Shown here: positions 36,716 to 48,959 of the stretch, piece by piece
Layout of the letters: each line of letters begins with the position of its first letter
Numbering within the stretch: the first letter of the stretch is position 1
NCBI GenBank assembly: GCA_930367205.1
Contig: OV884015.1
Coordinates: forward strand, 34,153,288 to 34,217,287
DNA from: Acanthosoma haemorrhoidale
Lineage: Eukaryota; Arthropoda; Insecta; Hemiptera; Acanthosomatidae
Direction: 5' to 3'
Length of the DNA stretch: 64,000 bases
Program-made: the position numbers and the translations under genes
The notes under the pieces: generated by a model
Told to the model about the DNA's origin: nothing
Seen by the model: only the letters and a program-made list of their open reading frames with translations
Databases searched by the model: none

Positions 36716-38228
36716 TGTAGAGACGTTTAACGTCTTTAACTCCACAACGTCCATTCACATCTAATATGGAACCTAAAGAAAGAAAAGGCGAACGTTCTAC
36801 ATTTTAATATCCTATAAAAAGAAATTTTAGATTTATGAATCTTTGCGAGAGTTATGTAGTTTTTATTTTATTTGAAATATGAACGGTTGAAAAAACGTAG
36901 ATAACGTAGGTAAAAACGTAGATGTAAATAGAAAAGTAATGTTTCCCTACACAGTTAACACAATAAGAAGGGGAGGGGAGTATATACTACGTATTTAAAT
37001 TCCAAATAATTATAACAGCATTATCAGAGTGATTATATTTTATTTTTAATTTTAATTTAAATTTGTCAATCATCAAACGAAAAATTAAAATACAATCAAA
37101 TAATGTACCACCAGTAAGTTGTCAAGTTGTCATTTTGGTCCTAGGCACTTTCGATGGCCTATTTGACGCCATTTTGAGTCCCAGTGCTCTAGGTGGCCAG
37201 TAGATATTTGGAAGCCTAGGGGAAAGTGGTCTCAGGAGCTCTCTTGAAAATAACTATTTTGAGGCATTTTGCCTGAAGGCTGGTATGTTTTCAAGCAGTA
37301 TATGCATATATATATTTTTTATTTTATATATTTTATTTATTTATTTGCAATAATAACTAGCGTCCATTTAATAGGATGTAAATATGAGAAAATATTTACG
37401 ACCATTTCATAACTAATCAAATATTTTATTATAAATACTATGTACTAAATAATTATGTTTATAATGTTATCGATTTAAAATATTTATAGATACAGATTAC
37501 ATTTACAGATTCTGATAATAGAGTAAAGAGTGGAATGTATCTCTAGACAACTACGATATTTGCCCTTCTGATAGTATTTCAGAACCACTTTCTTTTGCCC
37601 TTAATTACGCTCAAGAAGGCATAATACGATATTACACGACAATATCGTACCAAGACACACCAATGACTTGAGTGATTAAATTTACTACCAAATACAGTGC
37701 AATTAATTATCTTAACAGTAAACTATTTTTTTTAATTTAACAATAATAATTCCAAACACGAGCTTGAAATCGCGGTATCAACCAAATTATTCAGCATCAT
37801 ATAATACTATAAAATATCAATACAAAGTATGATTATCATAAATTATTTGTTGACCAGATCCAAAAACTGGACAGGAATTGCTTTCCAAATTAATTAGTTT
37901 AAAGAACCTTTTTTTTTTTATTTTGCTATACTGGAAAATAATTGTGTTTTACTTATAGTTGCGAGCAAAGTTAATATCTGGCAAGTATATGAGCATCTAT
38001 ATTTCTGTCCAATCAAACCTATTGGTCGAAGAATAGGAAAATTGATCAACCATATTTAAATCAATTTATGTTCTTTTCAAGCAATTGAGCCATCACTGTC
38101 GGCACTTCGAAATCCCTCTACAAGCACAAAGAAGTATATTTTCAATCGTTTCTGAAGAATTTTGTCTTGTGTGATTCTCTTTGCTTAAACTGTTTGTGAG
38201 ATTTAACCAAAAAGAAACCATATTGGGA

Positions 38229-38310
38229 ACGTAGCTGAGTTGATTGACTAGAAATTGGGAAGGTATCGGTTTGAATTCCAGACTCTGCCAGGACATTTTT
38301 TATTTTATGA
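38229..38310 (+). mobile_element. tRNA-headed SINE fragment
   Basis: An A-box-like TAGCTGAGTTGATTGACTAG at 38232-38251 and a B-box-like GGTTTGAATTCC at 38268-38279 are spaced about as in a tRNA-derived pol III promoter. A T/A-rich end follows. It lacks a tRNA acceptor stem and CCA-type end, so it is not a tRNA gene. Confidence 0.5.
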
Positions 38311-39170
38311 ATAACCCCTAATTGAGAGGGATCCGTACTACATCAAAATTTGACTACGTAGACTTAAATTTCAGTAACAGTGTTTGTTTTTTTTGTGAAT
38401 TATTAAACAAGAATACGATACAAAATGTTCAGTTTTAGTGGCACCGTTAATATTTATTTTAGGTTTTCGAGACTCGTTCTGGTTTTAGACTAGGTGTAAA
38501 ATTATTTTATGAAGTTTCGTTTCTTGTACCCCTGGTATTTTTAAAATGATTATATTTGAGTCGTATATTTAACGGGACAGTGCAGGAAATCTTATAAACT
38601 GCCTAAACGATTCAAAAATCCTATTGTTATGAAAATGTCCTATCGAAAAATATATAATTCAAAAATCAAAACTCAGTTTTAAGACCTCTTTTTTACCTTT
38701 TTCCTCCAGTTGAAGGTTTGAATTTGAATAGGTTGAGGTCAACTAACCAAAATGTAAAATAGGGCAGAAAGATTCATCCATTTTGGTAAACAATTAATTT
38801 ATAATTTACAGAGTTTCAAGTGGTGGGAAAATTCAGCAAGCATTCTAAGGATTCTAACCTACAGAATCTGGTTATAACCACTACATCGTGTGAAAGCCCG
38901 TACTATTTCGGACAATGGTATTTCAACATACTTAGGTGAAAGCTAGTAAACTCCTATGGACGCTGGTGAAAGCTAGTTAGCTCTCTTCCACGGGATTTTG
39001 TGAGAACTAGTTAGGTAGTTCTCTGCAAGTTACGAAGGACCCACAGCAAAGGACTTCCACAGACCTACACGAATAAACGTAATCGGTTATTTGTTCGTTT
39101 CGTTTAGTTGAGTCAGTATCCTTTCAAGATAACAACGCACATTCAAAGGAGGCGGTATTGTACAGTTATA

Positions 39171-40017
39171 AAGGGTGTCCCAGAATTAACGCAAGATTTA
39201 ATTTAAATATAAAATACAGTTTTTAGTGTTTTTGTTGTTATTTTTTTATAGAATTATAAAGTAAATAGGATAGGGTTATTTATGGAAGAACACATCGGGC
39301 AAATGGACTACACCACTTTGCTGGCACATACGCACTCTTTTGTCAAAATGTTCCATGATCATTTGGCATAAATGTGGTTGAATTTCGTTGATGCAGCGTT
39401 AAATTTCCTTGTTGACATACACCTTTGACTTCAAATAACCCCATAAAAAGAAATTTAAAAGTGTTAAAACACACGATCTAGGGAGCCAATTCTGATCACC
39501 GAAATGAGAGAGTACACGACCTGGAAATGTCTCATGCAGTATTTGAATTGTTTCATTGGCTGTGTGGCATGTGCCACCATCTTGTTGAAACCACATATTG
39601 GCCACATCAATATCATCCAATTTCGGCACAAAGAACTGTGTTATGGATTTTCAACAACACTCTCACGCACTTCTTACATATTGACATTTGAACGGCTTGT
39701 TTTTGGACGACCAGTGTGTTTAGTGTCTCCAACTGATCCAGTCTCCCAAAATTTTTCAATTAATCTCTTCACAGTTGATGAAGTCAAAACACTATTCCAA
39801 CCATATTTTGTATGAAATTTTCAAACTGCGGCCCCAAACTTTCATTATTTTTGAGATAATGTTCAACAATAAAGACACGTTGTTCTATCGTGCAACGATC
39901 CATTTTTACTAACCCTAAACTGTCAGCTGTCAAATTATTTGTTTTTTTAGGGTTGCCAGCACTTTACTGCACAAATGGCGGCAAATTCAAATCTTGCGTT
40001 AATTCTGGGACACCCTT
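39171..40017 (-). mobile_element. Tc1/mariner transposon, internally deleted (847 bp)
   Basis: Perfect 29-bp terminal inverted repeats (AAGGGTGTCCCAGAATTAAC and nine more bases) are flanked by TA duplications at 39169-39170 and 40018-40019. The minus strand carries both ends of a transposase but lacks roughly 170 central residues. Full mariners are about 1.3 kb. The right end abuts a (TAG)7 tract. Confidence 0.95.
39276..39903 (-). pseudogene. Mariner transposase remnant
   Basis: The start is the ATG at 39903-39901 (MDRCTIEQRVFIVEHYLK, helix-turn-helix part). After a frame change it reads VKRLIEKFWETGSVGDTKHT and GRPKTS, then VRESVVENPQHS. There the first catalytic Asp region is missing and the frame resumes at LPKLDDIDVANMWFQQDG (39399-39629), NETIQILHETFPGRVL, NWLPRSCVLTLLNFFLWGYL and KSKVYVNKE. 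A further shift gives the true end ...GVVHLPDVFFHK with a stop at 39276-39278. The second catalytic Asp (QQD) is kept. The position expected for the third, 42 residues later, is Asn. Inactive. Confidence 0.9.
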
Positions 40018-40038
40018 TAGTAGTAGTAGTAGTAGTAG
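40018..40038. repeat. (TAG)7 microsatellite
   Basis: Seven TAG units start with the TA target duplication of the mariner element. Confidence 0.9.
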
Positions 40039-40040
40039 GT

Positions 40041-40928
40041 AGGTACAATACCTGAATCAGGTTAATAATATATTTATCAACCTGCGACTCCTATATAGTC
40101 CCTTAAAAACGTGTGACTTTTTGGACATTATCAGTCCTCGCTAAAATGTACAATGTGCAAATGAAATAAGAAAATATAAAATAAAAAAAATGCGTGCACA
40201 CAAAAGACACATTGTATTTCTATGGGGGTGAAGAAGATTTTGTAGAGGAATGTACCAAGGAAGTATTTGCAACGATTGTTGCTCCATACCACCATTGTTG
40301 TTCCATACCACCATACCTACCATTTCCATTTCAACTGATAATAAAAAGGGGTCATTCTAGAATCTCTAGGGCAACACACTGCGAATCTACCTTCACTTGA
40401 GTTGAGAATCCAAACAGCTTTTGGAGCATCCTATTGGGAATACATCTAAAAAAAAACATATCCAGCTAAAAAAAATAGCAACTCAAAATACTAATTGAAA
40501 AATCACCAAAGCTTAATTCCGATGAATAGGCACAAATATTCCACTCTTAAGAGCATAGAATCAGTGAGGCAGTAAACAAGTAGTAATACAAGAAAATGCA
40601 TCAATTCAAATGACCATCTTAAAAATAAATCAACCTAGAAAATTTATTTGGGAAAATTGATAATTTTATAATTTTTAAGCATAGTGACATATGCCTGAGA
40701 ACAAATTATTTTGCCTAATTCTGCTTCAAAAACTTTCGGAAAAATATTCATCAGTATTACTCTTAAACCTCACCCGGTGAAGAAATATATATTCTCGTTT
40801 TCGCCATCTCAGAAAACAACGTTTTTCAAACTCCGTTTGGTTCTAACTAAGTAAACGCAGGCTATCATATTCAGGATATGAAATGCTACAAAAAAAAAAA
40901 CATTAATTACCGCAAGTAAAATAAAAAT
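40041..40928. other. Intergenic with a hammerhead-like word pair
   Basis: No gene. On the minus strand 40754-40734 reads CUGAUGA, AUAUUUUUCC, GAAA; helix II cannot form as it stands. Confidence 0.35.
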
Positions 40929-40939
40929 TAATATAAAGT

Positions 40940-41185
40940 TCTCGCGCTCTTGGTCAGCCTCCACTGGCTAGTATCCGGTGACGCGGCTAACGGAGAAGCG
41001 TGGGGGACTTCCCAAGACTCCGCTTTCTCTTCGCATGTGGATTTGGGAGGTCTCTGGGCTGTCTGTAAATATTGTATGAATGAGCGAGTGAATGATGAAT
41101 TGTAAATATGGTATGAATGAGAGCGTTTACCTTAATTATTTATTGCCTTATAAAAGACAGATTGTAATTATAGCCCAATAAAGAG
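40940..41185 (+). mobile_element. 5'-truncated Jockey-type LINE, 3' UTR only
   Basis: It is flanked by the 11-bp duplication TAATATAAAGT at 40929-40939 and 41186-41196. It starts TCTCGCGCTCTTGGTCAGCC and ends CCCAATAAAGAG, almost identical to the copy at 1326-1572 but 20 bp longer at the 5' end. Confidence 0.88.
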
Positions 41186-41196
41186 TAATATAAAGT

Positions 41197-44056
41197 GATC
41201 CAAATCCTGAAAACAAAAAATAAGGATAAAATATCCAGTAAATGCAATACAATGAGGGCTATGGGGTAATTTATAAAATGGCTCATCGCGGATAAATTTG
41301 TTTTACATTTAGACGGTAAGAAATGATTTTTATTAGTTTTATCACGCTATCAGCAAGAATAAGTACAACGTACCAGCCTGTTATATTAACCGCTGATATA
41401 GATGCCTTTATCTATAACTATTATTGAACTTTTATATATGCGATAAGAGGATAAGAAAATTGAGTCGAGAGCCCTACATAAAATAGGTCAACTGAGTTAA
41501 TGGAAGTATTCCACTCGATTCTAATGCAATCCGCCTCTTGGGCTGTTGGTCTAATCCAATCCCTTTTAGTGTGCTGGACAACAATTGAGCCCTTTTCTAC
41601 GGATTTTCTCAAAGATAGGGAAGGGTGCCCGCAATAGCAATAGCAATAAGATTATAATGGTTCATACGACCCTGCCATTTCTGTGAAAGCCCCCACAACG
41701 ACATTTAAAATGAAAGATGTAATCTTAAAAATCAGATACCAATTTTTCTACAACGGACCGTGGTAAATTACTATATTTAGGAACCGAATCCATAACTTGA
41801 TCCACCAGAGAAAAAAAACAACGTAGTTTTAATTTCTGTAACTATCATATCTTGAAAATCACTTTTCAATTTTCTTATTAATATTAAGATAATTTATCCA
41901 GAAACAAAAGCATTAAGGACTTCAAAATTTCTTTAGAGACCACTTTTTGGACAGAAGTAAATGAAAATTTCAAGACATAGAAATGATCAGAATTCCAATT
42001 AAGTTAAAATTTCATTTACTCAATCTTAAAGAAATTATTTGAATAAGGGAAATTAAAAAACAATTCAAGTTAAGTAATCAGACAACAATAATTAAACTTG
42101 TTTTAATAATATTTTTCACCTCGAAGACATCAAATTAAACTTCCATGCAAAAATGTATATCACTAGGTCCAACATGGGATTTACCATGACTAGAACGGAC
42201 CATGGTACCACAACGCACCAGAATACTGCGTATTAACATGAAAAACTAAATATACGTTTGAATTTTATCAATTTTTCTTTAATTATATTTAAATTTGAGA
42301 CTAATTTATCTGAAACTTGATATGAAAATCTTTAAAGAATTGAATCAATCAATTGTAATGCATGAAAATTACTTACTGTATGCATTGTTAGGAACAATCA
42401 CCTTTAACCAGCAAGAACCATCTTTAACCTATAGCAATCCTTTCTTTTGATGTAAAGTAGCAATTAATGGTGACAACCCTTGGGTTCGATATAAATACAT
42501 TACGCAATATTTTCTTATTTAATTTCTTTATTGTACGGACAGAGTTGAGGTAACAAGTTACAAACATAAACTGCCAATAGAAACTTAGATAAAGCTCCCC
42601 GGGAGTATTTATAGCCCTTTTGAAATGAAATGAATACAAATTAAAAAATTCTGACACGTACAGGACATCCGTGAGATTCAAAAAATAAATAAACATTCAT
42701 GAATAGATATAAGGTTTATTTTTAAAAAAAATTTAAAGAAATTTCTAGTGGAGAAAGTCCTTCATGCCATCAATGAGAGGATCACACCAAGAAAAATTAC
42801 TAATAGTCTATATGTTGACTGTTGACCAAGGCGATTCGTGAGTCATCAAAAAAATAAAACTAATTCAGCACACTTTATAATTCTGACGGATAAGATAAAA
42901 CGCAAATAGAAAACAAGAGTCAGATAAATGTATTTGCTAACAAATGAATACTTCACAGTCGTTTTGTAATAAAAAAATACGCAAAATATTAATATAATCA
43001 CAGATATATGTATAAATAAGTAAGTAAGGTAGGGATTGGTGTTATATATAATTGAGGTAATTGTAATAAATGATCCCATTCATAAAAACGTTCACTCTCT
43101 TATTTACTTGTATTTGTAGTAATGATAATCAAACATTCGTTAAAAGTATTTAATAATAATTATAGAAACAATTGCAAAAGATAAAACTAGGAAGTATGTA
43201 TAATTTCACTTCAAGAATAAAACTGCATCACTGTTACACTAGAACTCCTCTGTGTCACTAGACTTAACTGACGATACAACAATCGTTAAAACAAAAGAGT
43301 TTTAGTTTTTATAGAACATGCGAGTCGAGACAAACATTGTTTCAGTTCATTGAAACAATACAAGAAAATTTGAAAACTTTCAATTCCAAACGACCCCTCT
43401 AGAAAACAGGAGGAAGCTGCATTAAAAATGAATTCCATATTTCAATGTGATTGACAAAGCGCGCAAATAACGAAAAATGGTTAAAAAATTGAAAAAAGCC
43501 AAAAAAATGGTTCTTTAAAAAAACTAGATACTGATTACTGCAGTACAAAACATGAAGATGTAAGCTATGGTTGATAGCTAGTTTAAGTAACCGTTAAATT
43601 TGTCATAAAAAAAACCTGAGACTGAGCAAAAATGATACAATTACCATAAAATTTAGAAATTTACCATCGAAGCATTCGGAAAACCTTCCAGTAAATGAAT
43701 ACCTTTTGGTCTATTACTCAGGAAACTCACGATTCATCATTATAAAATTCTAATTTTAAACCCTCTTTCTGAATGTCTAGTTCATTCCTTCGCCTTGGTA
43801 ACATTATTTATTGACTTTAACTTTATATAATAATTAGACAACCGGTAATTTATAAACTTTATTTCTTAATTAATAGTAATCTATTATCAATTTACTCTTC
43901 ATTATTTTTCATGGGGTTACTTTTAGTTTTAGCCTCTCCGGGACATTAAACGGAGCAATTTAAAATGTCAAGTTAAAAATAAATAAATGCTGGTCTAATT
44001 AAAGTTTGGAAACCAAAACAAAAATCACATATTTCTGATGAGATCACTAAGCCTAC
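41197..44056. other. AT-rich intergenic, nothing recognised
   Basis: The open frames here (41421-41612, 42424-42696, 42846-43079) are short, AT-driven and have no recognisable domain. Confidence 0.5.
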
Positions 44057-45621
44057 AAAATATTATAGATTTTTGCGATAAAAACTAGTTAATTAATTCT
44101 TATTCCTTTCTTACGTGAAATCGAGCCTGCACGTATGTAAAAAAAAAAAACTAGAATCAGCAGGCAGGGACATACGAGTGGGAACATAAGGATTACTATC
44201 CAATCCCAAAATTAAAAATAATAAAACAAACCAACAATAATATTTTTAAAAAAGCCAACAAAAACCTTAAAAAGATGCACCTGAAAAATATCAAAATTAA
44301 TGACCCTGAAATATAGGGTTCTGAATTTCTACTTTGGTGACGAAATGAAAAAAAAAATTAATTCGTTGAACAGTTGTTGAGTCAATTCCATATTTGCTTA
44401 ACCATTGAAGGGTATCAGGCCTAAGTGCCAAAATTTTGAGAAACTAAAGCACGTTTTGAAGATTATATGGTTGGTAGACACCTAAGCTATCAGGACGATC
44501 ACTTTAGTACTTTCTCACGGGGTAAATCTAAAGGTAGGATAGGTTTTGATGTACATTTACAAGGTTGTACGCATTATACTTAAACATTCTTCAGAAGTCA
44601 ATTATGTCACTATATATATAATGTGTATTTATTTGTATATCTGTATTATATATTTTACATGGATATGGATGATTTGTGTTGGAACAAAATAGATTCTCCT
44701 TGGCCTAGTCGTAGGGTTGCAGGTGTTATTTCTTAATTCTCTCAAGGCTGTCGTTCACAGCTGGTTTTGCAGCTTTTGGAAATTATTCTATTCTCGAGCC
44801 TGTGATATTTTTCAAAATGGCAGTTCTGCACTTAATAGTTCCTACACCATCTGCCGCAGAGCTGAATTATATACCACACGTTCGCCTTGACACAGAGTCA
44901 ACAACTCGATGCATATTGATCTCTCAGTATGACGTTTTTCCCCCCATAATATAGATAAAGGCCAGTAAGTGCAACGAGTGGATGACCTTGCTTACACGAT
45001 TCAAAATCGGGGAGTCACTTTGTGACGTTTTAATTAAACTTGCTCTCCATAAAATGCAGAAGCGACATTGCTGGCACTTGGATCATTATTTGTCTGCCAT
45101 CAGACGTACTAAAAATCTGACTAAATGTTCCAATGCGACCGAAATTGTGCTCATTACCTGTTATTTGAGATATTCAAAAAGTAAAATGAAAAATAAAATG
45201 TTGAAATATGTCTCTTTTCCAAAACTATTTCAGGAATAGAGCTAATTAAATAGATCAGATAAGTTGCGAAAAAAATTATGTAAATATAATACAGTTGACA
45301 GACTTTCAGTTGTGGAAAGTAATCCCACCGGTTTTATGATTATTAGCTAAAGGAAAAATATTGTTAATTTAATTTTGAGTAAAATGGATGACACATCAAG
45401 GGTTTTATTGAGTTTATTATAATACTTATCATTAATACATTAAAATATTATATATTTTCGCAATAAAAAATAGTTAATTAATTCCTATTCCTTTCTTACG
45501 TGAAATCGATCCTGCACGTTATGTAAAATTCCATTCCTCTATCTCGCACAGTGGACGCACAAGGACTAGAATCGGCAGACAGGGACATACGAGTGGGAAC
45601 ATAAGAATTACTATTCAATCC
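44057..45621. repeat. Direct repeat pair, 150 and 180 bp, about 1.4 kb apart
   Basis: Bases 44057-44206 and 45442-45621 share AGTTAATTAATTC, TATTCCTTTCTTACGTGAAA, GGGACATACGAGTGGGAACA and the bases following. The left copy lacks about 35 bp, replaced by an A run. The spacer holds a plus-strand frame at 44982-45239 with no recognised domain. This may be terminal repeats of an unknown element or dispersed copies. Confidence 0.75.
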
Positions 45622-47757
45622 TTCAATCTGATGCGAGAATCAGAAAGAACAATAATATTTTATTTTAAAGAAAAGTAATACTTTATCTATTCTTAAAGCC
45701 TCTGCACAACCCTATTGCTACAAACATGTTATGTAGTTAGCGCTGTAATAATATTAGCGCTATTTTTTTCTTCTTGTTTGTTTTTCTAGATTCAATCGTG
45801 TATTTTTCTTTTTTATTTTGTATTTTTCAAACAATTTAACTGCACATTTATTTTCTTAAGGATTTTTTACTTAATTCATTTTCTAATTTGAGCTATACGC
45901 ACCCTTAATTGGTTTTCCATATATCGTACATGTACAGCAGTAGTCAAATCAATAAAATTAATTATAGATGTATCTTAAAAAGTAAGATAATAATGAATAA
46001 GTAAGGAAGAAAAAAGAAAAAAACGTGAACGGTCAATACGCCGCAATGCAGAATTGAAAATTTTACAAAGCTTCAAACGCTTTATCTCAAACCGACTTCT
46101 TCGTACTGTGGACACTTCCAGAGTTAAATTTATTATACCTCATTATTATTCGTAGGTTTTTATTGCTTAAAAGAATTGGCAGAACAGTCAGACACATTAG
46201 AAACACTTTTTTTTCTATTTAGTCATCACTTAACGTGAAAAGAGTGATTGACAGATGAAGGTTAAACCAACGGTTAAAGGAACTTGTAAAACGATATTCA
46301 ATCGGACCCTGAAGATCAATTCCAACGTAGAATTAAACAGTGAATAATTTATACCCGGGGAGGGGTTAGAAGGTTAGGCAGTAAAGAATGTACGAGAGTA
46401 AAAGTGATACAAATGTTCGGAAGCAGGTAAATAAATTGAACTAATTGCAGGCGGGGAGTTGGAGAGTTAGTCAAGCGTTCTCTTCACTTCAAGTTTAATC
46501 AAATCCTTACCCGGCTGCTTGCCTTAATTCACTCCTGGCCGGCTTCTGCTCCTTTTGTTCCAGCCAGATACCCAACTTGCCCTGCGGCCGGATAATAATT
46601 ACTTATGGCAATTGTAAATCTCTCCTCTTCAATATGCTACCGGGCATTTGAGCGGTCGGTGGGGCAATTAAGTACTTGTCTATCTTTTACATTTTAACAT
46701 TAGGAGGTTCGAATAAACCCGTGGTTAGACGTTTAAAATTAAATGGGTTTCATGGGTAGATTGTCAACAATTCATCTTAAATAGTTAAAAAGCTAAGCAA
46801 TGTTGGACCAATGGAAGAATGGAGTTACGCCTCGAATGAATATCTGAATTATAGAAATATTTTTTATGTAGTAAATCAAAATTCGAAAAATTTGGTTTCA
46901 AAAGTCGAAGAATAAGAAACTCAACGAATATACAAGGTAAGACAAATCAAATTTGATTGTTATAGATGTTGAATAATGCTGTATTGCTCAATAAATTAAT
47001 ATTTTTTTATTATCTAAAGGTGATATTTTTCTTTTCATTTTCTAAAATATATATATTGTTGTGATATTAGATATTGTAAAATTTGTGTTTAAAGAAATTG
47101 AAATATAAAGATTAAATCCAACCTTGTATCGGGAAGGCGGTGGAAACAAAAGAGGAAGGATGAGAAACAAAATAGCTATTAGTTGTTGTTGTTCTGAGAG
47201 AACACAGTAAGTTAGTCACTCTAGTTTTGGGATCAGCCCGTAATACATATTATTAGCTTGAGATTGTGAGTAAGAAAAACTTAAAAATTTTGTTGGTTAG
47301 TGGTTATTGACTTAAAGCAGAACGGAAAAGAAATTGCACGAAGAGAAGAAGTATTAATTTTGTTTAAAGAATGAAGAGAATTATCGAAGAAAAGGAAGAG
47401 AATTTATAGACAAGTATTTATATATAATTAATTTAAGGCTTTGTTTTATTGGTAATTAAATTCACCTTTTGGCAGAATTATTTTTTATTAGCAGAACCTT
47501 AAAAACCTCAGATAATAAATAATAAGATAAGAAAAATTTAAAGAATAAAAATAAAATTACAATTTCTATAAAAATGTAATTATATATATATATAGTGTAA
47601 ATACAATATTATTCTTCAGAGTAACACTCAACCAGAGAGATTTGTATATTTATAATTATACCGTGTTAAAATTAGTTTGTTTTTGGGTTGTTTTTTTTTA
47701 AATTAAAAAGTTTGAAGTATTTTATTGCCAAATAAGGCATATTGTTATTTTATCTAT
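45622..47757. other. Intergenic with a repeat-free GC-richer island
   Basis: No gene. The island at about 46440-46690 (words TAATAATTACTTATGGC and GGCAATTAAGTACTTG) resembles conserved regulatory DNA in composition. Confidence 0.4.
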
Positions 47758-47872
47758 TTAAGTTTAAGACATGTCTTTAAATAAGAAGTCTCTACGAAAA
47801 TATCCTGTAAATATTATTGATATTACATTCGTCGTTCGCCAATTCAGGCATCCTCAGGACTGTGAATGATAG
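47758..47872 (-). ncRNA. Degenerate hammerhead-ribozyme-like repeat, copy 2
   Basis: On the minus strand 47857-47834 reads CUGAGGA, helix II GCC-UGAAU-UGGC and GAAC in place of GAAA. ACGAA just after it can pair with UUCGU, which is followed by A (a possible NUH cleavage site). It is the best core of the three-copy family, with one core base changed. Confidence 0.5.
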
Positions 47873-48208
47873 TATTTTTAAATTCTTATTAATTCATTGT
47901 CATGTACCGAACTGGTAACCTTTCTAAGGTACATGAAAAACTTGGTAATTTAAGATGGAAAAAAATATATACAACCTTTATAAGAAAAACAAACCTTACT
48001 TGGCACAATATAGTAATGTTTTGTATTTATTCACTAATAAATTTTATTTTAAATGTTTTTTACTGACTACTGAATAATTTTTTTTAATTATTGTAATAGT
48101 AATGATTAGCTCAAATACCCCTTATTTAGAGCTGAACCACTTATATTTGTGGAAGTGTAATAAATTCCTTAATAATGACGATTAGCCAATGAGAAACTAT
48201 ACTTTATC

Positions 48209-48285
48209 GAGAATCGAACCCTTCTAACAATATACACGACTATTATTAATACCAGTATGATCTGCACTAAAAGAAAATTGATTAT
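48209..48285 (-). mobile_element. tRNA-headed SINE fragment (B-box half)
   Basis: On the minus strand GGGTTCGATTCTCG at about 48209-48222 matches a pol III B box. The A-box side is degraded. Confidence 0.4.
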
Positions 48286-48311
48286 TGGAATAGGTGCACA
48301 TCGGTAAACAA

Positions 48312-48390
48312 AAAATCACGGGTTTGAACCCAGAATCTTCATATCATGGATCAGTTACACTATGTGCTACACTACACGAGAGCTCCTGGC
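48312..48390 (-). mobile_element. tRNA-headed SINE fragment
   Basis: On the minus strand TAGTGTAGCACATAGTGTAA (A-box side), TGATCCATGATATGAAGATT (anticodon-like region) and CTGGGTTCAAACCCGTG (B box) follow in tRNA order. The plus-strand frame at 48294-48533 passes through it and is accidental. Confidence 0.5.
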
Positions 48391-48769
48391 CTAACAAGCT
48401 GAAGCAGGTTAAGGGTTTGATCTTCCTATTAAGTAAGCGCATATCCACCCACACTGGATTTGTTCTGTTACAAAAGTCTTTCAATAGTCTTGGCTGTCAT
48501 TTTCAATGTCGAATGGCTGTTGAACTCTTCTGAATGACTGCCAAGATAGTTGGACGGCCTTTGAAACATTTAAAAATCGATGTGAAATAAAATCAGTTTT
48601 GTAGAGTTTAGTCGTAATTGAGCTGAGATAGTCATAGTATGACGCATCTTTTGTTTTGACTTGATCAAGAAAATCTGTAATAAAAAAATATTTTCGTTTT
48701 AACACAAAAAATATTCATTTCCCACTACTGAATGTTATATTCGTGCTCACTGTCGATCAATATTTACTT

Positions 48770-48947
48770 TTTTTTTTTTTCTTAGCTCTCTAATTATAAG
48801 ATTAAGGATGAGGGAAAAATAAAGGAATATTTGGGTTGAGCGGATCCTTGTACCAGGAGCACCTGCTTGAAGGTGGTGTGAGGGAATTAAGGAGTGTGGG
48901 AAGCCTCGGTAGAGGTTGAGTTGCGGTACAGTTGTGAGAGTCCACTG
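48770..48947 (-). mobile_element. 5'-truncated LINE 3' end, relative of the 8020-8815 family
   Basis: It is flanked by the 12-bp duplication CAATATTTACTT at 48758-48769 and 48948-48959. It starts with an A tail on the minus strand. The tail-proximal 70 bp (CTTAGCTCTC, GGGAAAAATAAAG, TTTGGG) match the 3' end of the LINE at 8020-8815. Confidence 0.8.
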
Positions 48948-48959
48948 CAATATTTACTT

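Larger units (their letters stand above)
35901..39168. other. Intergenic with one coding-like segment and one SINE head
   Basis: Apart from 36425-36715 and 38229-38310 (separate entries) nothing is supported. The minus-strand frame at 38093-38296 overlaps the SINE head and is not a gene. Confidence 0.4.

Noticed and set aside
38232..38279. Possible tRNA gene
   Set aside because: A- and B-box-like words are present but no cloverleaf with acceptor stem can be drawn; treated as a SINE head.
39504..39815. Plus-strand 103-codon frame
   Set aside because: It is antisense to the mariner transposase remnant.
44982..45239. 85-codon plus-strand frame between the 44057/45442 repeats
   Set aside because: No start context, domain or splice signals recognised; kept only as a note in the repeat entry.
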